Origin: Agrypnia vestita
Lineage: Eukaryota; Arthropoda; Insecta; Trichoptera; Phryganeidae
Direction: 5' to 3'
Length of the DNA stretch: 64,000 bases
NCBI GenBank assembly: GCA_016648135.1
Contig: JADDOH010004227.1
Span: forward strand, 179,770 to 243,769
In this document: piece by piece, positions 1 through 28,300 of the stretch
Numbering within the stretch: the stretch's first letter is position 1
Layout: every line of letters begins with the position of its first letter
The notes under the pieces: generated by a model
Databases searched by the model: none
What the model was told of the DNA's origin: nothing
Seen by the model: the letters and a program-made list of their open reading frames with translations, nothing else
Position numbers and translations under genes: made by a program

Positions 1-848
1 CATGATGTATATCCGATATTTATCAAAAATTAGATATATAATCTAATCTTTTTTTCCTTCTTTGCACACGTCGATTGATACAAGCTCGAAATAATTAGGA
101 AATTTATTTTTTTATTTTATACATGAATTATTATTTATTAAATAAATGAATTGCATACTGAAAAAGCTAATATATATGCAATTATTATATATAAGTTATA
201 AAAGTTGTAAAAGTTATAAAAGTTACCGCGCTGCCAAATTGTCGTATAAGTGTAATTGTACAGTTGCGTTTTTTGTTATTGTTATGATTGAATGCATTGA
301 TTTATATTTACATATGCGTTATTTTAAAAGGTTTAAAACTGTTGAAATAAATAAATATCATAATAATTATTTGTGCATTCTTAGCATCACATTTGAATAA
401 TATGTAATTTAATTATGAGGAGTTCGATCCTCCACCGGAGACTGCACATCAGAAAAATAGTTTTTTGATAGAATTTTTACCCTTCCAATTTACTTTGATA
501 TTGACATTATCGACAGTCCCTATGTAAACTAAGACATCTACAAAAAGCAATTTTACAGGAGAGCTGTTTAAAGTTTGCTAACGTACAATTATCTGTCCAC
601 TTTATTGTTAATTTTTTCTCTCAAAAAAGTAGAAACATTTTTTAAATTTTGTACTGCGGAGAAAAACATTCTCTATATATTGGAACAAAAAATCAAAATG
701 CGTTTTTTGAAGTCAAAATAAATTGTAAAGATTAAATATCATCAAAAAGTACATAAAGTGTAAGAAGGTTCCTGGAGTTAGATTTCTGTAAAGGTTAAGA
801 AATTTTTTCTAAAATGTAACAGAAATTAACAATTTGTTGTTGTTACAG
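1..848. other. Presumed Csk intron or 5' flank, AT-rich
   Basis: No supportable exon. Around 505-560 there is a piece resembling the repeat family seen at 16100-16351 and 22266-22525 (gacagtccctatgtaaact, then gacatctac). The motif gactgcacatcagaaaa at about 441 recurs near 9226. The rest is AT-rich single-copy-looking sequence. Confidence 0.5.
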
Positions 849-17880
<17,032 letters not shown>

Positions 17881-20185
17881 GGCCAATTGCGCTATCCAGC
17901 TATCTCATTGGAAGACTTTTAAATGTTCAAAGATCTTTTGCTTCGAATATCACTATTACATACAGAAAGGAAATTCTCAAATTTTTTTATGTGACAACAG
18001 TGCGAGTATAATATTAAAATGCAACTTGTCACCGTTTTGCGGAGGCATTGTCGGAATTTGTTGAACCAGTTTGGGAAGAACTTGCAAAGGATCTTGTGAT
18101 ATTCCTAACAGTCATTAGAATGCATAATAGTACTGACAACAAACGACAGAGTATATATGATTCGTGTCTCAGAGAAGAAACATATTTTTGTGGTGCTTGT
18201 ACAATTCAATTGAGATGGATATGCGACTCTACATAGCTGAACATGAAAAGAACTCGAGAATAATTTTTCAGTAGTTCAACATTGACTAATGCCGTGTGAA
18301 AGAAGTGATTCTGTCTTTGTGAACATTTCCGATGAAGGTCTACTTCCTCTATAGTCCTCTATGCACCAAGTGAGCAGTGATTCCTAATTATATTGGTAAA
18401 CATAATCTATGCGGGTTGTGATTGCGCTGTCTGTCGATGATGATTACACATCAGTGGACATTCCACCTTCTGTCAAATGAAAGAAATTTGGCTTTTAAAT
18501 ATGTTTGGTATGTTGCGTAAACGTATTGAGTTATTTGTCTAATAATTGCACCACCGCTAGTACTTACGGGATATATATATTGTTGTTACACAACAAAAAA
18601 TAATACATTTTATTTTACTGTGTATGTATGAAATATTATTCTTTTTTCGCTTTCATTCAGCACTTTTGATGGGTCCATAAGTATGTTTATAAAGATAAAA
18701 TTGTATAGTCAATGGTCCTGTTTAAAAATATGCCTACAAAAGTGTGGTAATTCACCTTTAAAATTAAAAATTTGATCTTTTCATATTCAAGTATTTTAGA
18801 AAAAAAAAATCCTAATATTGTATTTAATATACCTAATAATTTAAAAAAAAATCTTTAATAAAATATTGTTATCCATGTTTCCGGAAAATTACCAATCATG
18901 AAAATATTTCGCGGTATTTTAAAATGAACCAATGTTCTATTGCAAATTGTGCTATACATATTCTAAAAAGTTAATTTTTATGTAAAAATTGCGTACAAAA
19001 TAATGATAACATTTTGCACCAATAAAAGAGCTCAAAAAACAAAAACAATTACTTCAGAAGCAGCAATTATAGAATTGAATCTCATTAATAGGTTGTTATT
19101 AAAAATTTTGTAGCATCTCCTAAATATTTATTTTAGGTAGTATAGTATTTGTAACTAAACCTTAAATAGTGATAATAGAAAATGCATTTCAAATATCAGA
19201 AGTTTAAGTTATTATTTTTTTAAGGTTTTTTCTGATTTTAAAGTGTAAAAAAAAACACCTTTAGTTTTACTGAAAATTTATTTAATTTTATAAAATGTTT
19301 CTGATTCGATGATTTATAATTGCACAAGAAGTGTACGTATTGAATGTTTAAATAATGAATATGCGTACGTATTTGGCTATTTTTGGGACTAAAATATTTT
19401 TTTTATAAAATAAATATAACAATACACCTCATTCGCCAGCTTCCAAAATATTTAAGAAATATTAAAACATTACTGTAATATTTATATGTATTGTTATCTT
19501 ATTGAGATATGATTTTGAAATAAAAACAATTTCCATGTTTGGGTTATAATAAAATCATAAGTATGTCTTCTTGTCTCGCAAAGGTTTTTAAATATATAAA
19601 ATAAAATATACTTATTGTAATGTGATTGGTGGTTACAATAAAACTATAATTACTAAGCAGAACTTTACATTAAAATATGATAATATTTATTATATATAGC
19701 ATAATAATATATTATATCTTGAATGTTAGTTAAAAATTAGACCATGGGTTTGAAAATGAGACGTCAATCATAATTTTAAAAATTCACAGATAATGTTCAT
19801 TTAATGTATTACGCTAAGGATAATAATCTAGCGCTCTTCGTGAAAAAATTTTTTAGGGATAATGTTAAGTCCTCATTTTAATTTGGCAGCCCTAAAAATG
19901 CCTATTAGGTAAATCATAGAAATAAACAAGTATGTACCTACATCGTAGTTTAACGGGAATCTTATGAAATTTTAAAAGTGAAAAAAAATTGTATTAAATT
20001 GTGAACGGTGTCGCCTTAAGACATTGGTTCTTATTTTAAAAAATTTTTTTCTCGTGAGTGTTAATTTTATGCACAAATATTTTTTTATAATGCAACTGGT
20101 TTCAATTGAACAAAAGTATCTACCCTACAATATTATTTGTAATTATATTTTGTTGGTATATTTTAGATTCACAATAACTATTGCT

Positions 20186-20444
20186 TGCCCAACGTAAATT
20201 GGCGTGAATTTGGAACTAAAACCCGCACCCGGCGGTAACTCCTCGCCCTGTCATTCAGTTCAATTTCGGGAGCTGTGACATCTTGATTACCAATTTACAC
20301 TGAATTATTATGTCCAAAACATCCAAAACAGTCCGGGATGGTGCAAGAATAATTGCCAATGAAGTATTAAAGTTTTCCGAAGCTGAAAAAGCAAATAATG
20401 GACCGATATTACCGTTTGACAGATCGAGCGGCCGCCATTACTAA
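20186..20444 (+). mobile_element. Transposon fragment: 5' end plus first transposase exon
   Basis: The 5' part (cccaacgtaaattggcgtga, then aaacccgcacccggcggt) is repeated in inverse at 40885-41037. It leads into an ATG at 20310 with 44 codons (MSKTSKTVRDGARIIANEVL, then GPILPFDRSS) ending at TAA. This resembles the first exon of the two-exon ORF at 41201 (MPKTIKSGVREIILKM, then IIPFDFVHRL), so both derive from related Tc1/mariner-type transposases. Confidence 0.5.
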
Positions 20445-20711
20445 TTCGTTTCTTTAGTGTTGCCCGACCAAATTTCTATTAAAGGCTCTGACACCGGTCA
20501 CCGAACATTCTGTACATTATGTAGTGTGCAGTAAATTTACACCCTGGCAACTTCTGTTACGCAACAGGGACGCCCTCCCTCGCACGCCAATTTATAGTGG
20601 TCGCATTCTAATGTTTTTAAGATCGAACTGCAGTAAAACAAACCCAAATAATTGGAATATTCAGCATAATTATAAATTTTACTCAACCTCTCTGCATTTG
20701 TTTGGATTATA

Positions 20712-21045
20712 CGAGTATCTCATAGCTAGTAGCAAAAATTTTGCAGGTGTAGTTATGGAGAAATTCAATATCAAAGTTTGCATTTTTTTCAATATATCTG
20801 ATTTATTTTTTAGAAAAAGTTGAACTCTCATTATAGCAACTTTATGAAATTATCGATTAAAATGATAAAAACCTTGCCAAAATTTAAAATATAATTTTTT
20901 ACAAGGTTTTTATCATTTTATTTGAGTGCAAACTTTGATATTGGTTTGATGCAAACATGGTTGCTTGAACATTTTCAACTCATTATCAAGGCAGGAAAAC
21001 ACCTGTAAAGTTTTTGCTACTAGCTATGAGAAACCCAGCTCTATA
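20712..21045. mobile_element. Foldback MITE, family C, copy 2
   Basis: Left arm tctcatagctagtagcaaaa; right arm gtttttgctactagctatga. The inner arms carry atcaaagtttgca and its inverse, and bracket ttatcattttatttgagtg. Arms are clear by eye over the outer 25 bases, less so inside. Confidence 0.65.
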
Positions 21046-21709
21046 TACCCACCTATCTCAAATAAAATTTCTTGAAAAAATTGCTTGAAAACTTCATACA
21101 TTTACTTATTGATATTTTAAATAATTGAATACATTGCCTGAATTTTTAAAAATATTATCTACACTAGCAAGATATTAATTATCTGAATTGTTAGTTTTAT
21201 TTTATCCTCGTAGGGGGTTAAATATTGTACAGGATTGTCAAAATAAGATGCACTCTTGAAATATTTAATTTTTTATGATCATCTTCACTGCAGTGCTTCT
21301 CAAGCAGCTTGTGTGAAGTTGTAAAAGTTGGTACAAGCCGTAATAAATTCACTGTCGCACAGCGTGGGTAACAGTGTCTATGTTTACCACATTATTATTA
21401 TTATTATTATTGCCTTCATCTTCAAATTGTAACATTGAAATAACAAAGTAGAACCAAAAAAATAGAATTAGAATCACGCAATCACACCATCACACCATCA
21501 CACCATGTCGGGCTATCATTATTTATATTGATTGCGTACTCTGAGCCAAAGGCCAAACTCAAAATAACGTTTATTTTAAAATGGGCAGTGTATGTGCAAA
21601 TCAAAATTGTATTCTTCTGTATTGAGTCCAGCTCTTTATCTGACGTTTTTCAATCAGAAGACCTTTTTCCGACTGAACATCTTTTTCCTCCCAATTTTAC
21701 TTATGATTT

Positions 21710-21955
21710 CGACAGTTCCTAAATATAATATCGTAACCTACAAATCGACGATTTTGAGTTTGTTGTGTGTTTCATATGTATTTAATTATATATTTAATTC
21801 CAAGAAAGAAAGAAAAATATTTTGCAATGAATAATGTTTTTTTTATTATAAATTTTTTCTTTTTCTTTCTTGGAATTAAAGATATACATATGAAATACAC
21901 AACAAACTCAAATTCGACGATTTGTAGGTTACGATATTATGCGTAGGAGCCGTCG
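21710..21955. mobile_element. Foldback MITE, about 246 bp
   Basis: Left arm taatatcgtaacctacaaat, then tttgagtttgttgtgtgttt; right arm reads the inverse (aaatacacaacaaactcaaa, then gatttgtaggttacgata). Loop about 21800-21880. The ends (gacagttcct and aggagccgtc) resemble those of the elements at 16100 and 22266. Confidence 0.65.
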
Positions 21956-22265
21956 ATTTCTAGGTGGAGTATTCCATATTTATATATCTTTGACATGTCT
22001 TCTTCGTGTGCCCAGGATACTTGAAATTTCGAAGCTTACTGGTATTCTATTAATGATGTTAAATTAAATATTAATGAAAACATTGCAACTTCAAAAAATG
22101 CTGTTGATAATATAATAACCCAGGAGAAATTATTAATATCTGATGATTTTTTATTTTGTTTAACACAATATTGGTCCTTAATGACGAAATGCGATTCAGA
22201 TAGATATATTATTAGACAATTTTGCAGAGAACATAATATATCCGAAAAGTAGTCCATTTTATTTT

Positions 22266-22525
22266 TGGACAAATGACGGTTCCTACGTAAACTCGGACAT
22301 CTATTAAAAATGCATTTTTTACTTTTTTATACCAAAACATAGAAAATATTCTTCTCAGTGATACAAAACTTGTTTCTTTCTATGAAAAAAAAGTTTATGG
22401 TTTTGTTAAAGAAAAAAACTAATAATAAATAAGCTGACCGAAAAATACGCTAATTTTGTATATAAAGCCAAACTTCTAACAGCTCTCTCTTGCTTTCTTG
22501 TAGATGTCTTGAGTTTACACAGGCA
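22266..22525. mobile_element. Foldback-like element with gacggttcctacg end
   Basis: Left end atgacggttcctacgtaaac then gacatctatta; right end tgtagatgtcttgagtttac. The arms are imperfect. Together with 505-590, 16100-16351 and 21710-21955 this suggests one family with a (g)aca/cggt-tcctacgtaaac end. Confidence 0.4.
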
Positions 22526-22569
22526 CCATCAATCCAAGTGTGATGAGTTTGTGTCATTTTTGCCTTATA

Positions 22570-23854
22570 TTAGGTCCTTACATATGAAATTGGCGTTTTG
22601 CCGTACTGGCAAATTTGATCTCAAATATCTTCTCTTTGGTTAGGAATTCCAAATCCAAATTTATACAGCTATTTACTCATGTATTTGTGTTTTGAAAATT
22701 ATAATTCATTTGTTTTTTCCTCAATTGTTTTTTTCTTTGCGTCACTCAGTTTACAAAATGAAAAACTTGAAATATCGCGTTATTTACGAGTACGAGTTCC
22801 ACCGTGGCACCAGTGCTGCAGAAACGGCTCGAAGGATTAATGATGTGTATGGCGACGGTGCCGCAAAAGAAAACACAGTGCGTTTTTGGTTCCAACGTTT
22901 TCGTTCTGGAAATTTCGACCTGCAGAACAAGCCCCGTGGACGGCCGGAGACCAAAGTTGATAATGAAGAATTGAAGGCTATTGTGGAAGCGGATCCATCG
23001 CAAACCACATCCGAGTTAGCTGCAGGCTGCGGTGTTAGTGATAAAACTGTTTTAATCCACTTGAAGCAAATTGGTAAGGTGAAAAAGCTCGAAAGGTGGG
23101 TACCTCACGAATTGAGTGAAGCAAATCAACAAACGCGCGTTGACTGCTGCGTTGCATTACTCAACCGGCACAATAATGAAGGGATTTTAAATCGAATCAT
23201 TACCTGTGATGAAAAGTGGGTCCTGTACGATAATCGGAAGCGCTCATCGCAATGGCTGAACCCTGCCGAACCAGCCAAACCATGCCCCAAGCGAAAATTG
23301 ACTCCAAAAAAGTTACTTGTGAGCGTTTGGTGGACTAGTGCTGGTGTCGTTCACTACAGCTTTCTTAAATCTGGCCAGACGATTACGGCAGATGTCTATT
23401 GTCAGCAACTGCAAACCATGATGGAAAAGCTAGCTGCTAAACAACCGAGGCTGGTTAATCGCTCTAGGCCACTGCTGCTTCATGATAACGCTAGACCACA
23501 CACTGCACAACAGACGGCTACCAAATTAGAGGAGCTTCAATTGGAATGTCTAAGACATCCACCGTACTCTCCGGACCTTGCCCCAACAGATTACCATTTT
23601 TTTCGAAATTTGGATAACTTCTTGCAAAGGAAAAAATTCAACTCCGATGGGGCAGTCCAAACCGCCTTCAAAGATTTTATTGATTCCCGTCCGAATGGTT
23701 TTTTTAGTAAAGGGATCGATGAACTACCTATGAGATGGTAAAAGTGCATAGATAGCAATGGTACATACTTTGATTAAATAAATATATTATAATAAAAAAA
23801 ATCGGCTTTATGTTCCTCCCATACTAAACGCCAATTTCATATGTAAGGACCTAA
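22570..23854 (+). mobile_element. Near-complete mariner transposon, 1,285 bp
   Basis: The first 29 bases (ttaggtccttacatatgaaa, then ttggcgttt) are repeated perfectly in inverse at the 3' end. TA dinucleotides flank both ends (22568-22569 and 23855-23856), the usual mariner target duplication. It carries one long transposase ORF. Perfect terminal repeats and an almost intact ORF point to a fairly recent insertion, in the intergenic gap downstream of Csk. Confidence 0.95.
22758..23741 (+). CDS. Mariner transposase (DD34D), C-terminus cut by a stop
   Basis: Cut-and-paste transposase. The Met of MKNLKYRVIYEYEFHRGTSA at 22758 is the natural family start; the open frame extends upstream to 22692 without homology. 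N-terminal paired helix-turn-helix (VRFWFQRFRSGNFDL, RGRPETKVD, SDKTVLIHLKQIGKVKKL), then catalytic D in ITCDEKW, D in LLHDNARPH, and D in YSPDLAPTDYHFF, with 34 residues between the last two: DD34D. The frame ends at TAA 23739-23741 after LPMRW, but in the same frame KCIDSNGTYFD and a second TAA follow. That is the conserved mariner C-terminus, so a Gln codon has probably become TAA, removing about 12 residues. Whether activity survives is unknown. Confidence 0.93.
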   Translation: MKNLKYRVIYEYEFHRGTSAAETARRINDVYGDGAAKENTVRFWFQRFRSGNFDLQNKPRGRPETKVDNEELKAIVEADPSQTTSELAAGCGVSDKTVLIHLKQIGKVKKLERWVPHELSEANQQTRVDCCVALLNRHNNEGILNRIITCDEKWVLYDNRKRSSQWLNPAEPAKPCPKRKLTPKKLLVSVWWTSAGVVHYSFLKSGQTITADVYCQQLQTMMEKLAAKQPRLVNRSRPLLLHDNARPHTAQQTATKLEELQLECLRHPPYSPDLAPTDYHFFRNLDNFLQRKKFNSDGAVQTAFKDFIDSRPNGFFSKGIDELPMRW

Positions 23855-25337
23855 TATAACACACTTCAGGATATACTAGAGAATTTATTATGCCTATAAA
23901 CATATTCTAATTGTCTAATACTGATTGAAATTTTTCGTAAATATCTAGCTATAAATAAAAAAATATATAACTAAGGCGTGCTTATATGTTACTGTCGATG
24001 ATATCTTTCAATCTGTGTAACTAGAAAAGTTTGTCTTTAAAATAAAAATTATTAAATTGGTAAATGTTTGATCATCAGAATTTTTCAGGTTTTTTTTTTT
24101 AATATCAAATGCAATATTTCTGTATGTAAATGACCAGTGCATCTTATTTGTTCCCGCGTTTGATATTATTCCAGATGTTTCTAACATTTTCAAACAGATT
24201 AACACTCCGCATGATTTGTCAGCAGAGTGCAAATATTTTATTTGTTTTTCTTTAGATTTTTTTTATTTTTATTAAGGCTGCATCTTATACTAGTCTGCGA
24301 AGCTCATGGATATATAATTGTGTACATTTTAAATTGTAATGTTTGTAAACTAAGATTGTTTGGTGTCAGTTGTATATATTTACCAATTTTTTGGAGTAAT
24401 TTGATAATACTATTTACTATTGTTTTAAAAATATACGTACTTACTCACCAGCACCATAAGGCATTTAATTTCAACATGTTTCTTTGAGCTCATATTGTGA
24501 GCGTACATTTAGGGAACTATTACAGTAAAGAATGTATTTGAGTGTCTATGTTATTATAATCAATGTTGCCATAAGGCCGTAACGTAAGCCGTCTACTTGA
24601 ATACAAAGAAGGCTTCCCTCTGGCTCCCGCTTACAATAAAAGAGGTTTTCCCATGCTATGTGTATTGTCTGTGATTATTTTATTGTTAGTGAAGAACCGT
24701 TCTTTGTTTGTTCTTGAAAACAGACTGACTTACTGCTGCTAACTACCACCCGTGTGGTTACTATAGGCTAATATTTTATGGTGCTATTTCAGCAAACTTT
24801 TGCCGTATCCATAATAATTTTGCCTCTTTTTTGTGAGTAGAACAGATTCTGTAGAGATTTGGTATGATTTTCTCACTTGATGAAATAATATTTCTATTTG
24901 TATGTGTGCGTGTTTGTGTAAATTCGTATGAAATTTGCAATATTAGCGTTAAGTGTTGTTTTGTTTTGATATGTTTTAATTATTGATTTCGGTCCATTGA
25001 GGAAAATATTTTGTTGATTGTGAAAAAGAAAAAATAATTGTTTATTGAAAAAAAATTTCATGTTTTATAATTAACTGATTTTAATGTAAATGTGTGTGTA
25101 CATAAATGATTTTTTTGTAGTTTAAAAAAATATATTTAATCTAATAATAAAATACACATTTTGGAATTTTGCATTTTTATTCTGATGTTGGAGCATTTTT
25201 ACAAACAAATTTTCTACTGAACCAAAACTGATACCATTGTCAAAAATGGTAATTGTATTATTTACATATTCTTGCGTAGTAAAGAAATCACCAACATGCT
25301 TCATATATTTGTCACTCAATTTTTTATAGAAATACAA
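23855..25337. other. Intergenic AT-rich region
   Basis: No gene is supportable upstream of 25122. 25125-25337 (-) is an open frame continuing past the stop of the unidentified gene and is described there. Near 24600 there is caataaaagagg, a possible poly(A) signal on the plus strand. Everything else is low-complexity AT sequence. Confidence 0.4.
25125..25337 (-). other. Open frame continuing past the TGA stop of the unidentified gene
   Basis: Directly after TGA (25338-25340) the same frame stays open for 70 codons to the next stop: LYFYKKLSDKYMKHVGDFF, then TQEYVNNTITIFDNGISF, then NLFVKMLQHQ. Composition is protein-like at first and becomes Ile/Phe/Asn-rich at the end. It could be a readthrough extension, a coding tail cut off by a recent nonsense change or sequence error, or chance. 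Confidence 0.35.
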
Positions 25338-28300
25338 TCATTTTTTACAGAAGCAATTGTATTCGTCATCTTTTTTGGTTTCTTTTGTTAATTCTTCTGA
25401 TGATAGCTTCTTATCTATTTGCACTTTGTTTCGGCTGGTAGATGCATTTGATTCTCGCAAAGTTTTTTCATCCTGAGTAATTTTTCCTGATAGATTACTA
25501 AAGAGGTTAACTATATCGCTAAATATAACTTTGTAGTTATTATTCTTCTTATCATTTTCGGCAGTTTCTTGTGTAGATTCATGTATTAAAGTAGGTGTGG
25601 CTGCTGGTAAATGCTCTGGACTAAAAAAGTCCACTTGCATATCTTCTATACAACCTTGGGTGGAATTAATATTTGTCGCTGTGTCTACTTTATTATTTAT
25701 ATAATCGGTTGCCATGCTTGTTGGCTGATGAAACCAAGGAAATTTTTCCAAAGTCGGACAAAAATGACATAAATCTGTTGTAGATGAGGTTGCATCTCGG
25801 TGAAACTAAAAATATAATTAATCTATTCAGCAAATATGCTAAAGTATGTATTTTTAAACATGTTCATTATTAAAAACATCTACACAGTAGACCCCGATAA
25901 TTCAAAATTTGCCATAACTTCATTTTTCAAATTTCAAATTTCAAACTCACAATGTTAATTTCATGGTAGAATAACCCCGATAATTCGAAAACCTAGGTGA
26001 CTTGCAATTCAAAATATTTTTTAGCCCCTTATGCCTGGTAATCCCGTTGATCGCGGGGAATACGTTCTGGACATGGACGTAATAAGTGAAATTTCACGAT
26101 CATCAGGATTTAAAAAAAAATCTTTTTGTAATTCATAAAAAATACTATCAATAAAACAAACATTATTAATAATAAAAACAATGTCATACATAATGTAACG
26201 CATGTGAACACACAAAAACAAAGTGGGCGGTTTGCAGTACTTCGCTTCGCAATGCGAGCTTATGGCGTCAGAAGACAGTAAAAATCGGATTATACCAGAT
26301 GGCACAGCTGCGGCGAAATATTCACTTCTCCAAAAGTGAAATTCCAGAGAGAGTCCAAAATCGTAGTCCAGTATCACAGCAATGTCGTAGAAAATTCCAG
26401 AATCAGTCCCAAGTACACATCCAAGGTCGCAGAAAATCCAAGAAGCAGTCCAAGTAGTCAAGCAGGGGTCGAAGATGGATGTGGAAATGAAAGCCAGGTG
26501 AAGCTGTCCAATAGGTGTATATAGCAGTATTGAGGTATGCTCGCCTGTGACACATTTCAGCCAGAGGTCCCGATATGCCACTGCAGGTGGCGCGGACTAA
26601 TCACAAGGCGTCTTCTGGTAAGCTTCTCCAAACACCTTTCATACACAATTAGAATGACTTCTTTCCATTCTTCACCAATGTTTCTGTTAGCTTTCATAAT
26701 ATTAAATTGTTTCCGTAAAACCAAATTGGTATCTCTATCTTCTCTATCAGTTTCTTCAATGAGTTGGGGCATCGTTTACCTTAAATAATAGGCTTTGAAA
26801 GCTGCTATTGGGCCTTGATCTATAAGCTGTACGTGGTATTTGGAGGTAAGAAGAAGGGGAAATCAATTCACAGAGGGGGCAAACGAGCTCGAGGTTCAAC
26901 TCGAATATTTTTTTATTGCTGGGCAGAAACAAGTTTTAAACCAGTCCATAAATTTAACAAAAATCATGATGTAATGAATCCGCACTCGCTGGGTCAGGAT
27001 GAACTGTGGTTACCTGTATATAAAATATGTATACAAGGTATCTCGTATTCGGAGGATTCTTCTTCATTCAAATTTGAATAGAACATATTCTTTACAACTG
27101 TTGTGGAGGTAAGCAACATCAAATTTGTATTTCTTTTCAATATTTTCAGAATTAAAAACTAAAATTTTACGTTTCGGCAGTTAGTAACACACAGCATGCT
27201 TAGTGCAAGTCTTATCTGCTCAGTACACATTTTACACTTGCCGTTGAAGTGTACATCGTGTATCACAGAAGTGTTAGTGGTCTTTCTTCAAAATCGATCT
27301 CAAAAAAAAAATGAAATTCACTGTGGACAAATAATTATTTGAGTATGTATGAAAATATTTCCTAGAATAATTTGATAATTTTGAATAGATAAATTCGGGT
27401 AATGACATTATTGAGTAAGGTAGTCTCCACTGGTATTGATCAAGAGATCGAAGAAAAAATCCATCAGTGCCTGTTCAAATATGTCCATGGCTTAAAAAAA
27501 TTGCAATAACTGCAAAAGACTTTGTGGTAACATTACTTAAAAGAATACACTTTGTAGTAACCACTAATTTGTTGAATTATCAAAATGTTTCTTCATCTTC
27601 AACTTTGTATTAACCAATAATTTAAAAAAATTATTGGTTAATACAAAGTTTATATCAGGGTTATATAAATATCGTAATATATATCCGCGGATATACATTA
27701 CGATATTTATGGCTTGATTTTTACTTTTAATATATATTCAAAACAACTTTCTACATTCGTTAATAGATAAAAAATTCTACAGTTTGTTTTTTTAAATATC
27801 TGCGGTCATTACCAGATGACGCTAGATGTGTTATAAAAAGTGCTACAGGTTATTTTTTTGATATCTGTGTTTGTTACTAGATGGCACTAGTTGTATTTTA
27901 AAAAGTGCTACAGGCTATTTTTTTGATATCTGCGGTTGTTACTAGATGGCGATAGTTGTATTTTAAAAAGTGCTACGGTTATTTTTTGGATTCATTTGTT
28001 TCATTTAATCCATTTTTTATTTCACACAAAGAAACAAACACTCATAATGCTACATTAGAAAGAGCAACTTTTATAAATTATATATAGTACTTTCCTATAT
28101 TAGCTTTTTTCAGTATGCAATTAATTTATTTAATAAATAATAATTCACGTACATAATTATTTCGAGTGTGTATCATTCGACGCGCAATGTGTGCAAAAAA
28201 GGATAAAAAAGTTTTGATATATATCAAAAAATATGATTTTTTGTACAAAAATCGGATTTTTTCGAACCCTGGTTTATACAGGGTTATTTGGAAAAAATTA

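Larger units (their letters stand above)
17881..22569. other. Csk 3' UTR and intergenic region
   Basis: The first few hundred bases after the Csk stop should be 3' UTR; possible poly(A) signals include caataaaag near 19020. After that the sequence is AT-rich. It holds a transposon 5' end with a short ORF (20186-20444), a family C foldback (20712-21045), a short 8-bp microsatellite (tcacacca, three units, near 21480-21503) and two foldback elements (21710-21955, 22266-22525). No gene is supportable. Confidence 0.5.

Noticed and set aside
18048..18236. 62-codon ORF just downstream of Csk
   Set aside because: Lies in the presumed Csk 3' UTR, with no homology and no start or splice evidence.
26021..26772. 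186-codon minus-strand ORF and the adjacent 71-codon ORF (NRNIGEEWKEVILIVYERC)
   Set aside because: No recognised motif, no splice logic with the surrounding gene, and the plus strand shows internal repetition; most likely an old element. The second piece looks more protein-like but stands alone.
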